Shown here piece after piece: positions 20,085-28,200 of a stretch of 64,000 nt of DNA. This stretch comes from Mycobacterium interjectum (GTDB taxonomy: Bacteria; Actinomycetota; Actinomycetes; Mycobacteriales; Mycobacteriaceae). The position numbers and the translations under genes are program-made. The DNA is taken from NCBI GenBank assembly GCA_002102225.1, contig LQPB01000090.1, forward strand, positions 124,001 to 188,000. Reading direction: 5' to 3'. Every line of letters begins with the position of its first letter. Within the stretch, counting starts at the first letter, position 1. The notes under the pieces are model-generated. The model did no database searches. It was not told the origin of the DNA and saw only the letters and a list, made by a program, of their open reading frames with translations.

Positions 20085-21581
20085 TTAGCCAGCCGGCGCC
20101 CAGTTGCCGTGGAATCCCATCGGCACCCGCTGGGGCAGATGCACGGTAGCCACCGATTCGAGGGTCTGCGCGTCCAGCAGCACCAATTGCCCTTCGTCGC
20201 GGTCGCGGTGGTAGGCGTAGCCCATCAGGATGCCGTCGTCTTCGGCCCGGGCCGCCGGGTTCGGCACGAATGCCATCTCGCCGAGCGCAAGGGCGGGATC
20301 GAGCGCCGCGACCTCCCGCGACCCGGTCGCGTAGTCGTGCTTGTAGAGCCCCGCCTCGGCGCCCTGGAAGGACGCACCGATGGTGTAGCCGTAGCGGTGC
20401 CGCCCGCCCAGCAGGGTCTCGTTGATCCGGGGGAATTCCTGGGGCCGGTCGTCGCGGCATTCGGTGCTCACGGCGCCGGTCTCCAGGTTGATTGTCCAGC
20501 GGTCCAGCGTGGGCGGGGCTTCGCCGGGGCCGCGCCGGTCGCGGTCGAACATCCGCGCGTAGCGCACCACGTCGAGCACCAAAACCTCGGCGCCGCCCCG
20601 CATTTCGGAATAGGCGTTGAGCGGGTGGTAGACGTAGCAGGGTTCGATGTCGAACCAGCGGATGGCATCGTTGCCCGCGTTACTCCCCTGGCCCTCGCGG
20701 GGCATCACCCCGATGCGCGCCGGGTAGTTCGGGTTCCACGCGTACGGCATCCGGTCGGAGTGCTTGGGGTCGCGGTTCATCCTGGCGTGGATCGGGCCCG
20801 GCACCCGGACGCGTCCGACCAGCGACTGCATCACCAGCCGGGCCGGCGCCGACAGCCAGCGCGGCATGTTCAGCGGCAGCGCCTGCACGGCGTCGAATGT
20901 CACCGGCAGGTCGTAGATCACCACATATTTGTCGGTCAACGAGAAGTCGTGCATCATCGGCGACCCCGACACCTCGATGTCGACGGTGCGGCGGGCCCGC
21001 CCCCGGGTGTCGATCACCGAGTACTGCACGGTGCGCCCGCGGGCAAACGAGTAGGACACCGCGTGCAGTTCGCCGGTGCGCGGGTCGCGGTGCGGGTGGG
21101 CGGTGTAACCACCGGCCAGGGTCCCGTCGAAGTCGCACGTTCCGACGGTGTCGAGCTCCTCGGTCAGCTCGTAGTTGGCGACGCCGCCCTCGACCAGCGC
21201 CAGGGTCCGTCCCGCATGGGTCAGCACGTTGGTGTTGGCGCCCAGCGAGAGCATGCCCGCCCGCGGGTCGAGCCGGGCCGGGGTTGGCTCGCCGCGGCCG
21301 GCGCACACCGACAGGCTGCGCACCCAGCGGTTGCGGTACCAGTTGGCCTTGCCGTCGCGCAGCGCCACCCCGTGCACCATGCCGTCGCCGCTGAACCAGT
21401 GGTAGGTGGCCGGATCGACCTCTTCGGCCGGGTTCGGCCCGTTGCGCAGGTACCGCCCGTCGAGGTGCTCGGGGATGTGCCCGGTCACCTCCAGATCGGT
21501 CGCGGTCACCTCGGCGCTCACCGGCGCCAGGAGGCCCTCGAGATACGGATTCCGGGAGGGGGCGGTTTGCACGGAGGTCAC
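20085..21581 (-). CDS. Carotenoid cleavage oxygenase (Rv0654-like)
   Basis: This 498-residue non-haem iron dioxygenase has the seven-bladed propeller fold of carotenoid oxygenases. The four iron-binding histidines are visible in TAHPHRDP, MMHDFSLTD, YVYHPLNAY and, at the C-terminus, GFHGNWAP. It would cut carotenoid or apocarotenoid double bonds. The GTG at 21581 is preceded at seven bases by AGGAG and gives nearly the length I recall for Rv0654. It is divergent from a TetR gene, with an AT-rich palindrome (21594-21617) between them, so the TetR protein probably controls it. The natural substrate is not known from sequence. Confidence 0.93.
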   Translation of the reverse strand: MTSVQTAPSRNPYLEGLLAPVSAEVTATDLEVTGHIPEHLDGRYLRNGPNPAEEVDPATYHWFSGDGMVHGVALRDGKANWYRNRWVRSLSVCAGRGEPTPARLDPRAGMLSLGANTNVLTHAGRTLALVEGGVANYELTEELDTVGTCDFDGTLAGGYTAHPHRDPRTGELHAVSYSFARGRTVQYSVIDTRGRARRTVDIEVSGSPMMHDFSLTDKYVVIYDLPVTFDAVQALPLNMPRWLSAPARLVMQSLVGRVRVPGPIHARMNRDPKHSDRMPYAWNPNYPARIGVMPREGQGSNAGNDAIRWFDIEPCYVYHPLNAYSEMRGGAEVLVLDVVRYARMFDRDRRGPGEAPPTLDRWTINLETGAVSTECRDDRPQEFPRINETLLGGRHRYGYTIGASFQGAEAGLYKHDYATGSREVAALDPALALGEMAFVPNPAARAEDDGILMGYAYHRDRDEGQLVLLDAQTLESVATVHLPQRVPMGFHGNWAPAG

Positions 21582-21593
21582 TGCTAAGCTCCT

Positions 21594-21617
21594 ATAACAT
21601 TGATATTTCGCTGTTAT
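21594..21617. promoter_or_regulatory. Candidate TetR operator between the oxygenase and TetR genes
   Basis: ATAACA and TGTTAT form a perfect 6-bp inverted repeat with a 12-base AT-rich centre. It lies 13 bases upstream of the oxygenase start and 27 bases upstream of the TetR start. It stands out in a GC-rich background and is the natural site for the divergent repressor. Confidence 0.55.
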
Positions 21618-21643
21618 GAGGACGGTACGCCGGTGATGGGAAG

Positions 21644-22339
21644 ATGACAAGGATGACTTCGGAGACCCAGCGCAGCGTGCGTGACGAGATGCTGCACGCC
21701 GCCGTCGGCCTGCTCGACGAGCACGGTCCGGACGCGCTGCAGACGCGCCGGGTGGCCGGCGCTGCGGGCACCTCGACGATGGCGCTGTACACCCACTTCG
21801 GCGGGATGCGGGGGCTGATCGCCGGGGTCGCCGAGGAGGGCCTGCGGCAGTTCGACGCCGCGCTGACTGTCCCCCAGACCGACGACCCGGTCGCCGATCT
21901 GTTCGCCGTCGGCGCCGCCTACCGGCGCTACGCCATCGAGCGTCCGCACATGTATCGGCTGATGTTCGGCAGCACCAGCGCGCACGGCATCAACGCTCCA
22001 GCGGGCAACGTCCTGACGCTGACGGTCGCCGAGATCGAGGAGAGCATCCCCAGCTTCGCGCACGTGGTGCGCGCGGTGCAGCGGTCCATCCGCGCGGGGC
22101 GAATCACCGTCGGCCTCGCCGCCGGCGGCGCGACCGACCAAGCGATAGTGGCCACGGCCGCCCAGTTCTGGGCGTTGGTGCACGGGTTCGTGATGCTCGA
22201 ACTGGCCGGCTTCTACGGCGAGGACGGCGCGGCGGTCGCGCCGGTGCTTGGCTCGCTGACGTCGAATTTCCTTGTGGCTCTGGGAGATTCACCTGAGCGC
22301 GTGCGAGCTTCGCAGCGCGCGGCCTTCGGCGGCCGCTGA
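21644..22339 (+). CDS. TetR-family regulator (Rv0653c-like)
   Basis: This 231-residue TetR protein has its helix-turn-helix within about residues 10-60 (RDEMLHAAVGLLDEHG, then GTSTMALYTHFGGMRG). The C-terminal half is a helical ligand domain with the WALVHGFVMLELAGFY segment common in this subfamily. It is divergent from the carotenoid oxygenase gene and probably represses it and itself through the palindrome at 21594-21617. A second ATG three codons in is an alternative start. It converges on rplL with a good terminator between them. Confidence 0.92.
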   Translation: MTRMTSETQRSVRDEMLHAAVGLLDEHGPDALQTRRVAGAAGTSTMALYTHFGGMRGLIAGVAEEGLRQFDAALTVPQTDDPVADLFAVGAAYRRYAIERPHMYRLMFGSTSAHGINAPAGNVLTLTVAEIEESIPSFAHVVRAVQRSIRAGRITVGLAAGGATDQAIVATAAQFWALVHGFVMLELAGFYGEDGAAVAPVLGSLTSNFLVALGDSPERVRASQRAAFGGR

Positions 22340-22344
22340 GCGCA

Positions 22345-22378
22345 CGAAACCCCCGGAAGGGCGCTTCCGGGGGTTTCG
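22345..22378. terminator. Bidirectional terminator between TetR and rplL
   Basis: A perfect 15-bp stem (22345-22359 and 22364-22378) with a 4-base loop has a GC core flanked by AAA and TTT. It ends transcription from both convergent genes. Confidence 0.82.
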
Positions 22379-22388
22379 CGACGTGGTG

Positions 22389-22784
22389 CTACTTGACGGT
22401 GACGGTGGCGCCGGCGGCCTCGAGCTTGGCCTTGGCGTCGTCGGCCGCCTCCTTGGCGACCTTCTCCAGCAGCGGCTTGGGCGCGCCGTCGACCAGGTCC
22501 TTGGCCTCCTTGAGGCCCAGGCCGGAGACGATCTCGCGGACCACCTTGATCACGCCGATCTTCTTGTCACCGGCGGCCTCGAGGATCACGTCGAACTCCG
22601 ACTGCTCCTCGGCGGCCTCGGCGGGCGCGCCACCGGCGGCCGGACCACCGGCGGCGGCGACGGCGACCGGGGCGGCCGCGGTGACCTCGAAGGTCTCCTC
22701 GAACTTCTTGACGAAGTCCGAGAGCTCCAACAGGGTCATTTCCTTGAACACGTCGAGCAGGTCGTCGGCAGTCATCTTTGCCAT
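22389..22784 (-). CDS. rplL: 50S ribosomal protein L7/L12
   Basis: This is the acidic 131-residue stalk protein that recruits translation factors to the ribosome. The N-terminal dimerisation helices (MTADDLLDVFKEMTLLELSDFV) are joined by an Ala/Gly-rich hinge (about residues 36-58) to the globular C-terminal domain with EKKIGVIKVVRE-like and GLKEAKDLVDGAPKP segments. It follows rplJ by 33 bases and shares its transcript. Confidence 0.99.
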   Translation of the reverse strand: MAKMTADDLLDVFKEMTLLELSDFVKKFEETFEVTAAAPVAVAAAGGPAAGGAPAEAAEEQSEFDVILEAAGDKKIGVIKVVREIVSGLGLKEAKDLVDGAPKPLLEKVAKEAADDAKAKLEAAGATVTVK

Positions 22785-22817
22785 GGGTATGGGTCCTTCC
22801 TGATTTCGGGTTGGGGG

Positions 22818-23453
22818 TTATTCGGCTGAAGCCGGTGCCTCGGCGGCTTCCGTCGATTCAGCCGGTGCCTCGGGGGTTTCTTCGGCGGGTGCCGCCGGTG
22901 CTTCCGCGACCGGAGCGGCAGGCTCCGGCGCCGAGGCTTCGGCGGGCTTCTTCTCCTGCAGGGCGGCCAAGAGGCGGGCCATCTGCGAGGTCGGGGCGGC
23001 GAACAGGCCGGCCGCCTTGGCGAGGTTGCCCTTCATCGCGCCGGCCAGCTTGGCCAGCAGCACCTCGCGGGACTCCAGGTCCGCGATGCGCTCGACCTCG
23101 GAGACCGTCAGCGGGTGGCCATCCATGTAGCCGCCCTTGATGACCAGCGCTTTGTGCTCCTTGGCGAAGGTCTTGATGGCCTTGGCGGCGTCGACCGCCT
23201 CGCCGCTGACGAACGCGATGGCCGTCGGGCCGGCGAACAGCTCGTCGAGGCCCTCGATGCCGGCGTCGGCGGCCGCCCGCTTGATCAGCGTGTTCTTGGC
23301 CACCGTGTAGGTGGCCGATCCCGCCAGCGACCGGCGCAGCTCGGCGAGGTTGGCCACCGTCAGACCGCGGTATTCGGTGATCAGGGTTGCCGTCGAATCC
23401 TTGAACTGCTCCGCGATGTCTGCAACGGCGGTGGCCTTGTCAGCCCTGGCCAT
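22818..23453 (-). CDS. rplJ: 50S ribosomal protein L10 with long acidic tail
   Basis: This 211-residue L10 anchors the L7/L12 stalk to 23S rRNA and, as the L10-L12 complex, represses its own mRNA. The rRNA-binding N-terminal domain (ITEYRGLTVANLAELRR, YTVAKNTLIKRA) is normal. The last 45 residues are an unusually long Ala/Pro/Glu-rich tail with repeats of APAE type. ATG 23453 is preceded at five bases by AGGAGG. The leader upstream can form strong hairpins. Confidence 0.98.
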   Translation of the reverse strand: MARADKATAVADIAEQFKDSTATLITEYRGLTVANLAELRRSLAGSATYTVAKNTLIKRAAADAGIEGLDELFAGPTAIAFVSGEAVDAAKAIKTFAKEHKALVIKGGYMDGHPLTVSEVERIADLESREVLLAKLAGAMKGNLAKAAGLFAAPTSQMARLLAALQEKKPAEASAPEPAAPVAEAPAAPAEETPEAPAESTEAAEAPASAE

Positions 23454-23513
23454 GCATGCCTCCTGTCGGTGAAAGTCGTCGCGATCCACCGGAGGAACGC
23501 CTAAGAACGAAGT

Positions 23514-23568
23514 ACGCCCCGGCGCAGGAAGCGGCCGGGGCGTCAAAATTCGCCGGCGTGCGCCGGCG
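23514..23568 (-). promoter_or_regulatory. Structured rplJ leader (probable L10 autoregulatory site)
   Basis: In the roughly 200-base leader of rplJ-rplL two stems stand out. One is a perfect 10-bp stem (23514-23523 with 23534-23543, arms ACGCCCCGGC and its complement). The other is CGCCGGCG-TG-CGCCGGCG at 23551-23568. L10 leaders in many bacteria bind the L10-L12 complex to stop translation. Assignment to that class is by position and structure only. Confidence 0.55.
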
Positions 23569-23659
23569 TTGTGCCTCGTCCTCCTGCGTGGGCCGCCGGG
23601 ATGTTCCCGGACCTTCAACCGATTGCTCGGTGACCGACGGTCTTCGGTGGATCGCCACC

Positions 23660-23689
23660 ACCATAGCGTGACCGCCCCCGGTCAGCCAA
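23660..23689 (-). promoter_or_regulatory. Predicted promoter for rplJ-rplL
   Basis: Read leftward, TTGGCT (23684-23689) and TATGGT (23660-23665) are separated by 18 bases. This gives a start near 23653 and a leader of about 200 bases that contains the stems described above. It sits only a few bases from the end of the ROK kinase gene. Confidence 0.45.
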
Positions 23690-23696
23690 AACGCCG

Positions 23697-24611
23697 CTAG
23701 CCCAGTCCCGCCAGCCGGGCCGCGCCGACCAGGCCCGCCTCGCCACCGAGTGCGGCGGGCACCACGCGCAGCCCGGCCAGGAAGTCCAGCCCGGCGTAAT
23801 CGGCCAGCGCGGCGCGCAGCGGGTCGAAGAGCACGCCGCCGGACTGGGCGACGCCGCCGCCGATGACGACGAGGTCGAGGTCGCACACCGCCCCGACCGA
23901 CGCGATCATCGCCGCCAGCGCGGTGGCGCCGCGGCGAAACGCCCGCACCGCCGGCGCGTCCCCGGCCGCCGCCGCGGCGGCCAGTTCCCGGGCGGCGGCG
24001 CCCGCCGGCGCGGACCAGCCGTTTTCACGGGCCCAGCGCACCATCCACGGTCCGGACGCGACGGTCTCGACGCAGCCGCGACCCCCGCACGCGCAGGGCC
24101 GGCCGTCCTGCTCGACCACCACGTGGCCGACGTGGCCGGCGTTGCCGGTGCGCCCGGTGTACGGGGCGCCGTCGAGGATCAATCCGCCGCCCACGCCGGT
24201 CGACACCACCATGCCGAGCATGAAGCGCGCGCCCCGGCCCGCGCCGAGCCAATGCTCACCCAGCGCCATGCAGACGCCGTCGCCGCCGAGCCGGACCGGC
24301 ACGCCCGGCACCTCGGCCGCGACCCGGTCGCGCAGCGGGAAGCGGCGCCAGGATCGGATGTTGACGGGGCTGACACTCCCGCCGGGCAGGTCGATGGGGC
24401 CGGCGGAAGCGACGCCCACCGCGGTGACGCGACCGTCGGCGACGCGCATGGCGTCGGCGATGGTCGCGGCGACCGCGGCCCACACCGCCTCGGCGTCGCC
24501 GCCGGCCGGGGTGGGCCGGATGGCGGTGTGGACCAGGGCACCGCCGGGATCGGCCAGGCCGGCCGCGATTTTGGTGCCGCCGATGTCGAGGCAGAGCGTG
24601 AGCGCGGCCAT
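23697..24611 (-). CDS. ROK-family sugar kinase (glucokinase-like, Rv0650-like)
   Basis: This 304-residue ROK kinase probably phosphorylates glucose or a related hexose such as mannose. The ATP-binding motif CLDIGGTKIAAG is at residues 7-18. STGVGGGLI is the second phosphate loop, followed by GNAGHVGHVVVE, and CACGGRGCVE is the zinc-binding motif of the family. ATG 24611 lies on top of the stop of the upstream gene, so translation is coupled. It is the last gene of an operon with a GH38 mannosidase; a free mannose released there could be its substrate (inference). Confidence 0.92.
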   Translation of the reverse strand: MAALTLCLDIGGTKIAAGLADPGGALVHTAIRPTPAGGDAEAVWAAVAATIADAMRVADGRVTAVGVASAGPIDLPGGSVSPVNIRSWRRFPLRDRVAAEVPGVPVRLGGDGVCMALGEHWLGAGRGARFMLGMVVSTGVGGGLILDGAPYTGRTGNAGHVGHVVVEQDGRPCACGGRGCVETVASGPWMVRWARENGWSAPAGAAARELAAAAAAGDAPAVRAFRRGATALAAMIASVGAVCDLDLVVIGGGVAQSGGVLFDPLRAALADYAGLDFLAGLRVVPAALGGEAGLVGAARLAGLG

Positions 24612-25228
24612 CAGTGGCGGTGGGTGTTGTCGGGTTGGCGCGGGTCGCCCGGGTGCTCGTAGCCGGGCGCGAGCCGCACCAACGCGGCCCGGCGCGCGTC
24701 CAGCCACACCCGGAAGGCCCGCCGCCGCGCGGCGCCGCGCAGGTGGTCGGCGATCGCCGGGCGCACCTGCGCCAGCGGCGGGCCGGTGCGCGGGGGCGCC
24801 CGCCAGCCGTCGGGGCCCGGCTGCGGCGCCGCGAAGCGCAGTGGGTTGCGGGCGTGGTAGTCGGCCACGTCGTCGTCGCCGATCCGGACCGCGGCGGTCA
24901 CGTCGGCGAACAGCGCCCGCGCCCGCGGATCCGCCAGCACCGCGGCGGCCACGCTGCCGATCTCCAGCCGGGCGGTCGCGTCGGGCAGCAGCTCGGCCTG
25001 GGCCGGCGCGTCCCGCGCGAACAGGCCGCGCGCGGCCGCCTCGACGGCGACGACGCGCTCGGTCACGATCACCTGGGTGAGCCAACGCCGCAGCTGCCGG
25101 CCCTCGGCGGTGCCGGCGGCCGGCAGCGCGGCCGCGCGCCGTCCCCGCCGTAGCCGCGCCTCGGCCGCGTCGACCTCGTCGACCGACACCGGGTCGCCGG
25201 CCACCCTCGCCACCGTCCGGGCGCTCAT
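24611..25228 (-). CDS. Uncharacterised protein (Rv0649-like, annotated elsewhere as FabD2)
   Basis: This 205-residue protein corresponds in position to Rv0649, which carries the name fabD2 (malonyl-CoA:ACP transacylase). The sequence shows no GHSLG-type nucleophile motif, so that name is not supported. The N-terminus (VAGDPVSVDEVDAAEARLRRG) and the later pattern with VADYHARNPLRFAAP resemble the helical chaperone part of SurA/PpiC-type proteins, without a visible isomerase domain. It is coupled by overlapping stop/start codons to both neighbours (ATGA at 25228-25225, and 24613-24611). It may assist the mannosidase, but that is a guess. Confidence 0.78.
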   Translation of the reverse strand: MSARTVARVAGDPVSVDEVDAAEARLRRGRRAAALPAAGTAEGRQLRRWLTQVIVTERVVAVEAAARGLFARDAPAQAELLPDATARLEIGSVAAAVLADPRARALFADVTAAVRIGDDDVADYHARNPLRFAAPQPGPDGWRAPPRTGPPLAQVRPAIADHLRGAARRRAFRVWLDARRAALVRLAPGYEHPGDPRQPDNTHRH

Positions 25229-28200
25229 GTCACGCTCACCCGGACCGCCGGCGAGTAGACCAGCCGGCCCGCGCAGCCGACCCGGACCAGGGCCCACCAC
25301 CGGCCGGGGTCCCGCCACGGCGGCGGCGCCACGTCGAAGCCGAGCTCGACCGTGCCGCGCGCGGGCAGCACCGCGCCGAGCACGGCGGGGCCGATCCACT
25401 CCCAGGTGCCCCACGGGCTGATCAGGTGCGCCTCCAGCGCCAGGTCGGCGCGGGCGTGGGTGCCCACCGTCACGGCCAGCCGGGCCGTCCCGCCCGCCGC
25501 GACCTCGACGTCGGCCGGGCCGTCGACGAGGTAGAGCAACTCGGACTCATCGCACGCGCCGACCTCCACCACGCACACGTCCTCGACCACCTGACGCCAG
25601 GCCGCCGGGACGTCGTCGCCCGCGAGGCGGAGCTGGGCGCGGACCGGGTACAGCCCGGGCCGCGCCCGCGCCGGGATCGACACCATCACGTCGGCCTCGC
25701 GGTGATCGCCGGCGCACAGGCCGAACGGCAGCTCGGCCGGCACCGCCGACCAGCCGTCGGGACACACCACCGTCACCGCGCCGCGCAGCGCGGCATCGCT
25801 GCAATCGCTGGCCACGCTGAGCCGCAACGTCACCTCGCCGCCCGGCGCGGCCGGCACCCGCTGCGGGTGCAGGTGCGCGACGGCGGGCAATCCCCCGAGC
25901 GGCGCGGGACCCCGGTTGTGCAGCCAGTAGCGCGCATATAGCGGCTGCGCGGCCTCGGCGTCCGGGGCCAGCCGCGCGGAACACGTTGACGTGGTTGGCA
26001 TTTCGAGGTGGGCCAGCACGGTAGCGACCTGATAGCCGTGCAGGTCGATCGAGCGTGCGCGCCCGTGCGGCCGTTCCAGCAGGTCGGCGAACTGCAGCCC
26101 GCGCACCGCGCCGAGGTCGGAGCCGACGGCGACGCGGGCGCGCTTCCCGGTGGTTTCCACCAACCGCAGCGCCACCGCCGCGGGCTCGACGGGCCGGCCG
26201 CTGCCGGCGGTCAGCGGGTTGCCGGCCGCCTTGAGCGCCGCCAGCTGCGCGGCGCCGGCGGGCTCGACGTGCAGCAGCGATCCGGTCGGCGGCAGCCCGC
26301 CGCGTCCCTCACCGGGGATGACAGCGAGCAGCGGATGGCCGAATTGGGCTGCGCGGGTGTGGATCTCGGTCTCCCGCCAGTCGCCGTCGCCGTCGATGAG
26401 CGCGTAGTCGAAGGCGTGGGTCCAGTGCTGGAGCTGAAAGTTGGAGCCGTCGGGCGCGGTGCGGCGCGGATCGTCGATCCAGGTGCCCGACGGCCAGCCG
26501 GTGCAGGACCGCATCAAGGCGGTGTGCAGGGTGCCGTCGGTGTCGACGGCGAAGCTGGGCACCCCGCGGTTGAGCAGCGCGACGGTGCGGGATTCGAAGC
26601 GGCCCATGCCCGACGGCGCCCGCTGCTCGACCATGATCTCGGCGTCGGCCAGGTCCTCGATCACCGACGCGATCGCCGCGGCCAGACCGCGCTGATCGCG
26701 GCCGTCGATCACCAGGACCGGCAGCGCCCGCGGCGGCCGCAGGTCCGCGTCGGGCACCCACGCGGCCGCCAGCGGGGCCTCGGCCGGCACCCACACGCGG
26801 GCCCGGCCGGTCCGCGCCAGCTGGCGCTCGAGTTCGGCGGTGTACGCCGGATCCGCCTGCTCCAGAACGGCTTCGGCGAAGGCGTTGCGGGCGGGCCCGC
26901 CGAGCGCGATCCGCACGTCGGGCAGGTTGGAGTCGACGCCGAGGCACCCGTAGCGCGGCTTGTCGGCGCCGCCGCAGGTGGCGGTGACGCCGGCGCGGAC
27001 CAGCGCCACCATCAGCTCGCGCGCCAACGGCCCGGACACCGCCTCGGCCGGCGTCACCACCTCGGCAACCGACACGGCCCGCACTGTGTTATCCGCGGCG
27101 CCGTCGGCGCAAACCCGGACCGCGGAGGACAGGCCGAACCAGCCGTACGCCGGGTTGTCCAGCGTCCACGGGTGTTGGGCGGTGTCGACGGAGCGGGGCC
27201 CGTCGTGCAGCAACGCGAAGCCCCGCCCGACCACGGCGTCGCCGACCTCGCTGACCGGCATGGCGCCCGGCACCGGGCACGGCCAGCGCAGCCGCAACAA
27301 CCGGTCCTCCCCGGTGAATTCGTCGACGGCGGTGCGGCAGTCCAGCCGCGCCACCCCGTTCCACAGCGTCAGCGTCTGGGTGTAGCGCAGCACGCCGCCG
27401 AGGCGCCCCCGCACGACCAGCCGCTGACCGAGCGGACCGCGATAGGCCCGCACTTGCGCCGGCGATTCCGACGAGCAGACCACCGGTCCCCTGGGCAGCA
27501 GGTGCCACGGGCCCTCCCCCTGCTGCGGGTGCGACGGGTATTCCTCATAGAGCGCGAGCTCGTTGCCCACCCGGCCGTCGGCGATCAGCTGCCGCCCGTC
27601 GCGCACCAGGGACGCGACTCCCCCGCCGCGTTCCGGGTCGGCCTCCAGCCGGTAGTGCTCGTTGGCGATCGCCGCGCCGGGCATCGGTTCCCAGCCGGTC
27701 GGCCCGCTCCCCGGGACCAGCCGGTAGGCCCGCCAGCCCAGCGACGGCACGTCGGGCGCCAGCCAGCTGACCGAGCGCCCGTCGTGCTCGACGTGCGCGG
27801 GCAACTCGGTGCCGTCGGGATCGAGCACCCGGACCCCGGCGCCCGGCGGCGCGTCGAGGCGGGCGGTCACGATATCGGTGCGCCGGTGCGCCAACGGATT
27901 CCAGACGACCACGTCGCCCCCGATCGCGCCGGACAGCAGCGCCAGCGACGCGTCGCGCGTCGCGTGCCCCAGCTCCCACGCATCGCGCCAGCCGGTCAGC
28001 AGGTCCAGGTACACCTGGTCGGACTCCGAGCCGGTGATGGCGTCGTGGTGCGCGCCGTAGGCCAATTGCACCCACGCCTTGGCGAGGGCGGCCTGCGGGT
28101 ACTCGGCGCCGGTCAGCAGCGCGGCGAACACGGCGAAGCGCTCGGCCTGCAACACGGCGTTCTCGGCGGCCCGGTTGGCCTGCTTGGTGTCGATGTACGA

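Noticed and set aside
24611..25228. Malonyl-CoA:ACP transacylase (FabD2) assignment
   Set aside because: No GxSxG nucleophile motif or acyltransferase pattern is visible in the translation.
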